NCBI RefSeq assembly: GCF_001995215.1
Contig: NZ_MUXN01000006.1
Coordinates: forward strand, 202,516 to 266,515
Direction: 5' to 3'
DNA length: 64,000 bases
Source: Amycolatopsis azurea DSM 43854
GTDB lineage: Bacteria; Actinomycetota; Actinomycetes; Mycobacteriales; Pseudonocardiaceae
A program made the position numbers and the translations under genes. Below the pieces are notes generated by a model that made no database searches, was not told where the DNA came from, and saw nothing but the letters and a program-made list of their open reading frames with translations. Below are positions 1-7,097 of this stretch, in pieces (positions within the stretch are counted from its first letter, which is position 1; each line of letters starts with the position of its first letter).

Positions 1-245
1 CCAGGAGGAACGCCGTTCCACCGGACCTTCGCCTCGCACGAGTACGTCATCCAGGTGTGGACCGCGTTCCTCTCGCACTGCTCGACCTGAGCGGTACCTG
101 TCCTGGTGAGCGTGCCCCAGGGCTCGAAACCGACCACCCACTGCAAGGAAAACATCAGCCACAGCGTGAGAAGTACGCCGAGTGCGCCCATCACACCCGG
201 AGGCCACCATCGGGTGCGGCGGGCCCTGTCACCTTGTTCGGTCAT
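1..245 (-). CDS. Membrane protein of the T7SS-type operon, cut by the window edge
   Basis: Eighty-one codons are visible from an ATG at 245, then the frame runs off the left edge. After a basic, Trp-rich start (RRTRWWPPG), residues about 18-37 form one hydrophobic helix. What follows contains two cysteines and would lie outside the cytoplasm if the helix is an N-terminal anchor. The start shares one base with the stop of the preceding gene (TGATG), so the two are translationally coupled. I do not recognise a family. Its position at the end of a secretion-type operon suggests an anchored partner or immunity-like role, which is inference only. Confidence 0.7.
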   Translation of the reverse strand, partial: MTEQGDRARRTRWWPPGVMGALGVLLTLWLMFSLQWVVGFEPWGTLTRTGTAQVEQCERNAVHTWMTYSCEAKVRWNGVPP

Positions 246-1303
246 CAGTCATCGTCGTCGAGCGAGCCGCTGATCCGGCCGGTCTTGGGTGGGACTACCT
301 GGCCACGTTCCGGTGAGCCGCCATCGTATTGGTTGTAGTCCGCGGCGGCCGCTTTTCCCGCTTCCTTGGCGACCTTGAGGCCGGTGTTCTCGGCGATCTT
401 GCCGGCGGTGGTGTTCTCCAACCGGTCTTTCGCGCTACGGAGGTACTTGAGGTTGTCGCCCTTGAGTCCGTCCAGTGTCTTGTCGCTCGCCTTGATCGCT
501 TTGTTCGCCTCGCGTCCCAGCTCGGAAGACTTCCGACCCAGCGCCCGCGTCGCCTCTCGCGCACGCTCGCTCGAACCCTCGAAGCGCTTCACGAACCGTT
601 GGATGGCACCGAGCAGTTTGCCGAGCTTCTTCTGGATCTTCGCCATGACCTTGACCGCGTCGGCGAAGATGCTCGCGGTGAAAGCGGCGACGGAACCACC
701 GAGGGTGAACCACGATGACGCGAGCGCGAGGAGCGCGCGGGTGATCACGTCGCTGATGAAGCCGGCGATGATGTCGAAGATCAGCGCCCGCGCGGTGGCC
801 ACCACCATGCCGCCGGTGGTGATCCACTGTGCCGAGTCCTTCGCTTCGGCGGCGACGTCACGCAGAGACTGTGTGTACTGAAGCGCGACACGGCGGTAGG
901 CGATGGCCGCGTCACCGTCCCATCCGGATGTCGTGCTCAGGGATCCTTCGTAGTCGCCTGCCACGGCTTCGAGTTCAGCCGCGATGTTGTTCCAGGTCTG
1001 AGCGGCTTGCTGGACCAGCTCCGGATCACCGGTGAGGATCTCCAGTGGTTCGCGGATGAAGTCCAGGTTCTCCATCAGCCAGCCGACGCCGGCCTTCACC
1101 AGCTCTCCGAGCGGGTTCAGGACCATGGACAAGACGTCAAGGCCGAACGAGACGCCGTCCATGGCGACCGCGAACGCATCGAGATCTTCGCCCTTCGTCG
1201 CCTTGAAGATGTCTCCGACCACACTGGAGCCGCTGTCGAGGATGCCTCCGCCTTTGAACGGCTCGGACTTCTCCTCCTTCTTGGCGATCAGGTCTTCGCT
1301 CAC
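245..1303 (-). CDS. WXG-containing helical protein, possible T7SS substrate
   Basis: 352 residues from a GTG that overlaps the preceding stop (GTGA). A helical stretch at about residues 95-155 carries W128-D-G130 in the turn position of WXG100 hairpins. Residues about 160-215 are strongly hydrophobic. The rest is a long basic, coiled-coil-like helical tail ending in an acidic patch (LDDDD). This layout resembles large actinobacterial proteins whose WXG domain leads to a hydrophobic or toxin-like tail. The C-terminus matches no toxin fold I know. It sits directly downstream of an EspC-like gene, so secretion with that partner is a reasonable inference. Confidence 0.75.
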   Translation of the reverse strand: MSEDLIAKKEEKSEPFKGGGILDSGSSVVGDIFKATKGEDLDAFAVAMDGVSFGLDVLSMVLNPLGELVKAGVGWLMENLDFIREPLEILTGDPELVQQAAQTWNNIAAELEAVAGDYEGSLSTTSGWDGDAAIAYRRVALQYTQSLRDVAAEAKDSAQWITTGGMVVATARALIFDIIAGFISDVITRALLALASSWFTLGGSVAAFTASIFADAVKVMAKIQKKLGKLLGAIQRFVKRFEGSSERAREATRALGRKSSELGREANKAIKASDKTLDGLKGDNLKYLRSAKDRLENTTAGKIAENTGLKVAKEAGKAAAADYNQYDGGSPERGQVVPPKTGRISGSLDDDD

Positions 1304-1623
1304 AGCTTCTTCCCCAGGTCCCGGCTGAGCTGCGCCGCGTCGTCGTCGATCTTCGTGTAGTCCGTCGCCGCCTTCTTCAGCGCGTCGGACAACGCGTCGC
1401 CGAGGTTCGCCGCGCTGGTCATCAGCTCGTCCGCGTCGCCCTGGGCGATCTGCAGGACGCCGCCGACGGGCACCGCGCACAGCAGGCCGTAGCCCGCGAA
1501 ACCGCCCATGCCGACCTGGTTCGCCGCCGAGGCCGCGCCGCGGATGCGCTCGGCGAGATCGGCGACCTGGTCCGCGTGCGCCTTGAGGCGTTCCGGCGAG
1601 ACGCCGTATCCCGGCCCGCTCAC
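1300..1623 (-). CDS. EspC-like ESX secretion-associated protein
   Basis: 107 residues, all helical, with the pattern of EspC/DUF2580 proteins: an N-terminal 'GYGVSPERLKAHADQVADLA' hairpin, a glycine-rich turn near residues 39-46, and a second helix with repeated Ala/Leu. Such proteins are small partners co-secreted with larger T7SS substrates. The GTG start overlaps the preceding stop by four bases (GTGA), and its own stop overlaps the next start the same way, so three genes are coupled in a row. The neighbouring 352-residue WXG protein is the likely partner. Confidence 0.8.
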   Translation of the reverse strand: MSGPGYGVSPERLKAHADQVADLAERIRGAASAANQVGMGGFAGYGLLCAVPVGGVLQIAQGDADELMTSAANLGDALSDALKKAATDYTKIDDDAAQLSRDLGKKL

Positions 1624-2147
1624 GAGCGGCCGGTCCAGTCGACGTTCTGGAAGTCCTCGCCGTCGTCCTCATCGGACGCGGGACGGGAAGGCCGTCGCTT
1701 CGGCGGTTCGGGTGCCGGTTCCGCCTCGGGGACGACGAAGCGCGCGGAGTCGTCCGGTTCCGGCGCAGCCTGGGATTCCTCCCTGGGCGGCAGCGTGCTC
1801 TTGATGAAGTCGACCGCGTCGGAGTCTTCGCCGGTCAGCCCGGCCATGATCTCCAGGGTCCGGTCCGCGGCCCTGGTCGTCGCCTTGCGGTAGGTGTTCA
1901 TGATCAGCGATGCGAGCTGGGCGGGCGGCCGTTCCTGCGCCTGCGGGGACAGTGCGAGCGACATCAGGCCACCGCCGGGGTTGACCGTCACGGTGACCAT
2001 CCGGTCCGGGCTGCTCACCGTGACGACGTTGTTCTCCAGCTCGGTCTTCGCCTGCTCGGCCTTGGCGAGCAGCGCGGCACTACGCTGTTCCTGTTCGCGC
2101 ATCCACTCCTGCGGATCACGCACCTGGCCGCCGAACGGCACCGTCAT
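1620..2147 (-). CDS. YbaB/EbfC-family DNA-binding protein with acidic tail
   Basis: 175 residues. The ATG at 2147 is preceded by a GGAGG-type ribosome site, which excludes longer starts. Residues 1-95 match the YbaB/EbfC fold: a basic coiled helix, then 'VVTVSSPDRMVTVTVNPGG' strands and a C-terminal helix. This family binds DNA as a dimer. The remaining 80 residues are disordered, Pro/Asp/Glu-rich, and end in EDFQNVDWTGRS, close to the tail of the lipoprotein at 37882-38508. YbaB-like genes often accompany EspC/EspG/PPE-type genes in Pseudonocardiaceae, so the role here may be structural rather than regulatory. Confidence 0.8.
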   Translation of the reverse strand: MTVPFGGQVRDPQEWMREQEQRSAALLAKAEQAKTELENNVVTVSSPDRMVTVTVNPGGGLMSLALSPQAQERPPAQLASLIMNTYRKATTRAADRTLEIMAGLTGEDSDAVDFIKSTLPPREESQAAPEPDDSARFVVPEAEPAPEPPKRRPSRPASDEDDGEDFQNVDWTGRS

Positions 2148-2188
2148 TCCGGCCCCCTCCTCGCAGACTCGCCTGGGCTCCTGACAAC

Positions 2189-2941
2189 CTAGCGGTCCGG
2201 GTCCAGCAGCGAAGCCAGCCGCGCGGCCAGCCGGGGACCGTCCACAGGGGACACGTTCACCCACGCCTGCCCGCCGCGGCCCTCGGTCCGCGCCGCGCAG
2301 TACGCGCCGACGTCGGTGTCGAACCAGGTCAGCCCACCCGCCCGGTGCGCCCGGCCGTCACGGTCGCGGGTCCGCACGGTGAACTGGCCCGCGCTGTAGA
2401 CCGGCCGCGCCTGGATCGCGAGCACCTCGCGCAGCTGACTGTCCGAGGCCGACGACCGTCCGCCGTCGCCGAACACCGGATCCTCCAGGTCACCGCCGAA
2501 CCGCGCCGCGGGCAGGCTGATCCCGTAGCCGGGTCCGGGCCGCAGCTCCGGCAGGACGTCGACGATCGCGGCGAACACCTCGCCGTCGCCGATCCCGGAC
2601 AACGCGATGGTCTGCTCGGGCTGGGTCGCCAGCACACCGTGCCGCCCGCGCGCGGCCGCGACCGCGCGGAACGGGGCCTCGGCCGTCATGTCGGCCAGCG
2701 CTTCGCACTCGACGTAGACCTCGGCGCGCGCGAGCAGGTCCAGCCGTGCTTCCAGGGCGCCGTCGAGCCGGTCCCCGTCGTAGAGGCCTCGTTCGGCGAG
2801 GTTCTCGTAGACGGCGCCGCGGATCTCGGCGCGTTCGGCTTCCGTCGCGCCGACGCTGCGGACGGACAGCGGCCAAGGCGGGGCCGCGTGTCCCAGGTCG
2901 GACCAGAGGACGTCGAACGCCGACGCGGAAACGCGGATCAA
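2189..2941 (-). CDS. EspG-like ESX chaperone
   Basis: 250 residues, beginning at a TTG whose last bases overlap the preceding stop (TTGA). The N-terminal 'SASAFDVLWSDLG' segment and the mixed alpha/beta composition with a C-terminal 'RLAARLASLLD' helix are typical of the EspG family. EspG proteins bind PPE partners in the cytosol and hold them for the T7SS. The gene immediately upstream is a PPE-like protein, which fits that chaperone-client pairing. The 41-base gap after this gene is the only sizeable spacing in the operon. Confidence 0.8.
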   Translation of the reverse strand: MIRVSASAFDVLWSDLGHAAPPWPLSVRSVGATEAERAEIRGAVYENLAERGLYDGDRLDGALEARLDLLARAEVYVECEALADMTAEAPFRAVAAARGRHGVLATQPEQTIALSGIGDGEVFAAIVDVLPELRPGPGYGISLPAARFGGDLEDPVFGDGGRSSASDSQLREVLAIQARPVYSAGQFTVRTRDRDGRAHRAGGLTWFDTDVGAYCAARTEGRGGQAWVNVSPVDGPRLAARLASLLDPDR

Positions 2942-3516
2942 GACCGCCCCAGCTCGGGCGGCTTCCCGAAGGAGACCTGCGGAGTCAGCGAGTGCAGTGA
3001 GGCATCGCGGGTGTTCATCACGTCGACGGCCTTGCGGCGAGCGGCCTCGGCCTCCGCGTGCTTGGCCTCCATCTCGTCGGCGAGCGCGGCGAGGAGCGCG
3101 AGGTTCCCGCCGGCGGCGGCGCCGCGGATCATCGAACCGGGGTCGTAGTCCACCGGCGGCGGCATGTCGGCGCGGGCCCGCGCGGCGGCCTCGGCCTGTC
3201 CGGAGACCGCCTGCCCGAGCGCGGCCGAGATGTCGGCGGACCAGGTCAGCCAGCCGGACGCGGTGGACAGCACGCCGCGGAGCGCGTCGCCTGCTTCCCC
3301 GCGCCAGTTCTCCTCACTGCTGCCGACCAGCCCGGCCAGCTCGGACGTCGCGTCGTGCATGCGCCGCGCGAGCGCGTCCCAGGCGGCCCCGATGCCACCG
3401 GCCGCTTCGGGGTCGTTGCCCGCTTCGACCTCGGCGGCCAGCGCCTCGTGGCTGTAGGCCTCGTATCGCGTGGCCGCGACCGGGACCTCACGTCCCGGCG
3501 TCTCTCCTTCACGCAC
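2938..3516 (-). CDS. PPE-like WXG protein
   Basis: 192 residues from a GTG with an AGGAGA-type site six bases upstream. The N-terminal 110 residues are a helical hairpin with W71-R-G73 at the turn, as in PPE and long WXG100 proteins. The next part contains 'DMPPPVDYDPG' and a short Ala-rich helical tail. It lacks the literal PPE start motif of mycobacteria, so 'PPE-like' is the safer name. It lies next to the EspG-like gene, its expected chaperone, and is probably secreted. Confidence 0.75.
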   Translation of the reverse strand: MREGETPGREVPVAATRYEAYSHEALAAEVEAGNDPEAAGGIGAAWDALARRMHDATSELAGLVGSSEENWRGEAGDALRGVLSTASGWLTWSADISAALGQAVSGQAEAAARARADMPPPVDYDPGSMIRGAAAGGNLALLAALADEMEAKHAEAEAARRKAVDVMNTRDASLHSLTPQVSFGKPPELGRS

Positions 3517-3526
3517 GGCAGTTCTC

Positions 3527-4072
3527 CTAGGGCAGTTTGGGTTCGGCCAGTCCCGCCACCTTCACCGCGCGCTCGCAGGCGAGCGGGGTGTCGGTGAAGT
3601 TCGTGTTGCTCACGTCGATCTGGACGCTCGCCTTCTCCCCCATGCCGAGCAGGACCGCACAGGTCCCGTCGGCGGCCTTCTTGTCGGCGACCTTGAGCGC
3701 GGGCCGGTCACCGACCTTGGTCTTGGTGGCGGTCTTCCGCGCGACCTCGAGATCCGCCAGCCCGTTCCGCTCGTCCACGGTGATGGTGACGCCGAAGGTC
3801 GCGGGCACCGTCCAGTCGCAGGCTCGGGCGCCGTTGATCTCCTTCGGCACACCGAGCACGTTCACCCCGGCCGTCGACCGGTCCTGCGGATCGAGCAGCG
3901 TGCACGGGTCCACCCCGGCGTCCGGCGCAGGCGCCGAGGACGAGGGAGGCGGGCCCGCACCGTCGTCGGCGGCCGGAATCCGCGCCTGGCCTGCGGCCCC
4001 TTGCCCACAGGCGGACACTGTAAGGACGGCGAGCGCGCCGACGAGGGCGAAGAGAGGGAGGCGTGAGCGCAT
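3527..4072 (-). CDS. DUF3558-family lipoprotein
   Basis: 181 residues from the ATG at 4072. It has a short basic N-terminus, a hydrophobic stretch and a lipobox ending at C22 (LTVSAC), then a Pro/Ser-rich linker and the DUF3558 domain. Three further cysteines (CTLLDP, ACDW, GTCAVLL) fit extracytoplasmic disulphides. DUF3558 lipoproteins are common in actinobacteria beside secretion-type genes; their function is unknown. The gene begins four bases after the preceding stop, so it is in the same operon. Confidence 0.85.
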   Translation of the reverse strand: MRSRLPLFALVGALAVLTVSACGQGAAGQARIPAADDGAGPPPSSSAPAPDAGVDPCTLLDPQDRSTAGVNVLGVPKEINGARACDWTVPATFGVTITVDERNGLADLEVARKTATKTKVGDRPALKVADKKAADGTCAVLLGMGEKASVQIDVSNTNFTDTPLACERAVKVAGLAEPKLP

Positions 4073-4076
4073 GGGG

Positions 4077-4430
4077 TCAGCCGCCGACACAGTCCACGTC
4101 CGCCGCCGCTTGTTCATCCTGTCGGGTGTACTTGGCCAGCGCCTTCTCGATCCGGTTCTTGAGCGCCTCGAGTTCCTTGCCGAACGCGGTGAGCGCCTCG
4201 ACCGCGGAGCCTTCGGCACCGATCCCGTACTGCGCCATGAACTTGCCGACCTCGTCCGCGTATCCCCCGCCGAGGGGAACCGTGCGGCCGAGCACCTTGG
4301 CCTCGCGGACCATCTGGCCGACCACGTCTTGCAGGGCGGAGATCTTCACATGGGCATCGGCCGCCAGCTCCGGGGCGACCGCGAAGCCGCTCAGATCGAA
4401 CCGGGGTTTGGCGGTACTCACCTCGCTCAT
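4077..4430 (-). CDS. Small helical WXG100-like protein, first gene of the operon
   Basis: 117 residues from an ATG at 4430. Two long amphipathic helices flank a glycine-rich turn (VPLGGGYADEVG), which resembles the EsxA/EspC layout although no W-x-G triplet is present. The last residues contain a single Cys. It opens the minus-strand T7SS-type operon. A TATGCT-like -10 element lies on the minus strand in the gap to the divergent moxR gene. A function as a secreted partner is inference from composition and context. Confidence 0.65.
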   Translation of the reverse strand: MSEVSTAKPRFDLSGFAVAPELAADAHVKISALQDVVGQMVREAKVLGRTVPLGGGYADEVGKFMAQYGIGAEGSAVEALTAFGKELEALKNRIEKALAKYTRQDEQAAADVDCVGG

Positions 4431-4715
4431 ATGCGATTACGCCTCTCCGTAGTCGGACGACCTCGCAACGGAGCATACGACAAAACCCGGTGTCAGCGGG
4501 AGCACCTGAAAACGCGCTCACCTCACCCGTTAGAGGTAAGGTCACCGGTTGCACAGAGTCATGGACTGGGGTTGGCGGGGTTCCCCCCACGAGTTCGCCC
4601 GAGTTTGACACACTTCGTGGGAGGCTGACCGCTGCCCGGGGGACCACTCGGGGACTTGGAGCTGGCCCTTCAGCAGACCCAGCGGACACCCAGCCACGCG
4701 GCATCAGGAGGTCGA
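4431..4715. promoter_or_regulatory. Divergent promoter region between T7SS-type operon and moxR
   Basis: The 285 bases hold no credible gene. A TATGCT box on the minus strand, about 45 bases before the ATG at 4430, is the best -10 for the leftward operon. A TTGACA on the plus strand near 4605 is a possible -35 for moxR, but I cannot place a matching -10. The moxR ribosome site (AGGAGG) is at the right end. Confidence 0.4.
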
Positions 4716-5804
4716 GTGACGTCGAGAATCCAGTCTGCGACGCCCGGCGAACAGCAGGGTGAGCAGGCAACCGGGCAAGCGCCGTATCCCACGGCCGCGG
4801 GCTCGGTCAGCGGACTGCAGAACGGCCATGCCGGCCGCGCGTCGCTGGACGAACTGCACGAGACGGCGCGGCGCATCGCCGCCAACGTCGAGCGGGTGCT
4901 GGTCGGCAAACCCGACGTCATCCGCATCGCGCTCGTGACCCTCCTCGCCGAAGGCCACCTGCTCGTCGAAGACGTCCCCGGGGTCGGCAAGACCTCGCTG
5001 GCCAAGGCGCTGGCCCGGTCGATCGACTGCACCGTCAGCCGGATCCAGTTCACCCCCGACCTGCTGCCCAGCGACGTCACCGGGGTGTCCATCTACAACC
5101 GGCAGAGCGGCGAGTTCGAGTTCCGGCCCGGCCCTGTGTTCGCGAACATCGTGGTCGGCGACGAGATCAACCGCGCCTCGCCGAAGACGCAGTCCGCGCT
5201 GCTCGAATGCATGGAAGAGCACCAGGTCACCGTCGACACCTCGACGTACCACCTCGAAGAGCCGTTCATGGTGATCGCCACCCAGAACCCGATCGAGATG
5301 GAGGGCACCTACGCGCTGCCCGAGGCCCAGCGGGACCGGTTCACCGCGCGGGTGTCCATCGGCTACCCCGACCAGCAGGCCGAACTGGCCATGGTCGACG
5401 AGCACGCCGGGCACAACCCGCTGGCCGATCTCGAGCCCGTCTCCGACCGCGAGTCGGTGCAGCGGCTGATCGAGACGGTCCGGTCGGTGCACATGTCGCC
5501 GGAGGTCCGCCGGTACGCCGTCGACCTGGTCTCCGCGACCCGGCAGGCGCCGGAGATCCGGCTCGGGGCCTCGCCCCGGGCGACCTTGCAGCTGGTCCGC
5601 GCCGCCCGTGCGCAGGCGGCGCTCTCCGGTCGCGAGTTCGTCGTCCCGGACGATCTGCACACGGTCGCGATCCCCGTGCTGGCGCACCGCATGGTGCTCA
5701 CCACCGAGGCGCACGCCGCCCGCCGTTCGGCCACCGACGTGGTCCGCGCGATCCTGCACCGCGTTCCCGTTCCGCAGGGCTCCTCGGGCACGAACCACCG
5801 CTGA
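4716..5804 (+). CDS. MoxR-family AAA ATPase
   Basis: 362 residues. The GTG start is four bases after a strong AGGAGG; longer starts have none. Walker A is GVGKTS (residues 89-94), Walker B is VVGDEINRA near residue 150, and sensor motifs such as IATQNPIEMEG follow. MoxR ATPases act as chaperones in assembling or activating protein complexes. About 45 N-terminal residues are low-complexity. The DUF58 and transglutaminase genes follow at once, the standard MoxR-DUF58-TgpA arrangement, usually tied to envelope processes. Confidence 0.93.
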   Translation: MTSRIQSATPGEQQGEQATGQAPYPTAAGSVSGLQNGHAGRASLDELHETARRIAANVERVLVGKPDVIRIALVTLLAEGHLLVEDVPGVGKTSLAKALARSIDCTVSRIQFTPDLLPSDVTGVSIYNRQSGEFEFRPGPVFANIVVGDEINRASPKTQSALLECMEEHQVTVDTSTYHLEEPFMVIATQNPIEMEGTYALPEAQRDRFTARVSIGYPDQQAELAMVDEHAGHNPLADLEPVSDRESVQRLIETVRSVHMSPEVRRYAVDLVSATRQAPEIRLGASPRATLQLVRAARAQAALSGREFVVPDDLHTVAIPVLAHRMVLTTEAHAARRSATDVVRAILHRVPVPQGSSGTNHR

Positions 5805-5822
5805 GTAAAGGAATACGGGGCC

Positions 5823-7097
5823 ATGCTGCGTGCTCTGTCCGGCCTGACCACACGCGGCCGCTGCCTCCTCGCCGCGGGCGTCGCCGCGGCGGCTTGCTCG
5901 TTCGTGCTCAACGAACGGGACCTGCTGCGCGTCGCGGTGTTCGTCGTCGCCCTGCCACTGCTGGTCGCCTACTTCATCTCGGCGACCCGGCTGAAGCTGG
6001 GCGCGGCGCGCGCGCTGCGCCCGGACCGGGTCTCGGTCGGTTCGCCCGGCGAGGTCCAGCTGGAACTCTGGCGGAACGGCAGGCTCCCCGCGGGTGAGGT
6101 GCTGCTCGAAGACGGCGTGCCCTACGCGCTGGGTTCACGGCCGCGGTTCGTCGTCGAACGGCTGCCGCACGACCGGAGGGTCGCGTTGCGGTACCCGCTG
6201 CAACCGGTGCTGCGCGGGATCCAGCAGGTCGGCCCGCTGCGGGCGACGATCACCGACCCGTTCGGGCTGTGCGAGTTCGAACGCGAGCTGATCGGGCACT
6301 CCCGGCTGGTCGTGGTGCCGAAGGTGGCGGGCCTGTGGGGGCTGCCCAGCGGTGCCGGGATCGGCGCCGGTGACGACGGGAGCATCCGCCTGCACGCCGG
6401 ACAGGGCGAGTCGGACGTGATCGTCCGGCAATACCGCCAGGGCGACGACCTGCGGAAGGTCCACTGGCGCTCGACCGCCCGCCGCGACGAGATCATGGTC
6501 CGCGTCGAAGAGCGGCCCTGGCGTGGCGGGACCACGGTCCTGCTGGACCACCGCGCGGCCGCGCACCACGGCACCGGCCCCGCAGCGAGTCTCGAATGGG
6601 CGGTCTCGTTCGCCGCTTCCGTCTCGCTGCACCTGCGCCGCTCCGGTCACCGCGTCCGGCTGATCACCGAACACGGCCAGACCCTGGCCGACACCCCGGG
6701 TGAGGGTGGCGAGCACTACGACAACGTCGTGCTCGACGTCCTCGCCGCGCTCCAGCCCGCACACCAGCGCGACATCACCCTCGGCCACGACCCGGCCGAG
6801 GGGCAGGAACTCATCGCGGTGCTCGGCACCGTCAGCAACGAATCCGTGCACGAGCTGTCCCGGTACCGCCCGCGCGGGATCCGGAGTCTCGCCGTGCTGC
6901 TCGACACCCCCGGCTGGTCCTCCGGCGTCAACCGGCCCGAAACCCGGGCCGCCGCCACCGAAGAGTCGGTGGCGCTGCTGCGCGCCGCGGGCTGGGGCGT
7001 CGTCGTCGCCGGGCCCGGTTCGCCCATGCCGCAGGTCTGGGCCGAGCTCTGCCAGACGGCCACCCGCCGGGGCACGCTGATCGGAGGCGGCCTGTGA
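5823..7097 (+). CDS. DUF58-domain membrane protein
   Basis: 424 residues from an ATG with a GGAATACGGGG-type site. Two hydrophobic segments lie within the first 55 residues. The cytoplasmic remainder contains the family hallmark QYRQGDDLRKVHW with SxARRD at about residues 205-222, followed by a VWA-like fold. DUF58 proteins work with MoxR ATPases. It starts 18 bases after moxR, and its stop overlaps the next gene start (GTGA), so the three are cotranscribed. Confidence 0.92.
   Translation: MLRALSGLTTRGRCLLAAGVAAAACSFVLNERDLLRVAVFVVALPLLVAYFISATRLKLGAARALRPDRVSVGSPGEVQLELWRNGRLPAGEVLLEDGVPYALGSRPRFVVERLPHDRRVALRYPLQPVLRGIQQVGPLRATITDPFGLCEFERELIGHSRLVVVPKVAGLWGLPSGAGIGAGDDGSIRLHAGQGESDVIVRQYRQGDDLRKVHWRSTARRDEIMVRVEERPWRGGTTVLLDHRAAAHHGTGPAASLEWAVSFAASVSLHLRRSGHRVRLITEHGQTLADTPGEGGEHYDNVVLDVLAALQPAHQRDITLGHDPAEGQELIAVLGTVSNESVHELSRYRPRGIRSLAVLLDTPGWSSGVNRPETRAAATEESVALLRAAGWGVVVAGPGSPMPQVWAELCQTATRRGTLIGGGL

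Noticed and set aside
57..338. Plus-strand open frame at the left edge
   Set aside because: It lies opposite the membrane protein (1-245) and crosses its stop-start junction; its translation shows no structure or homology features.
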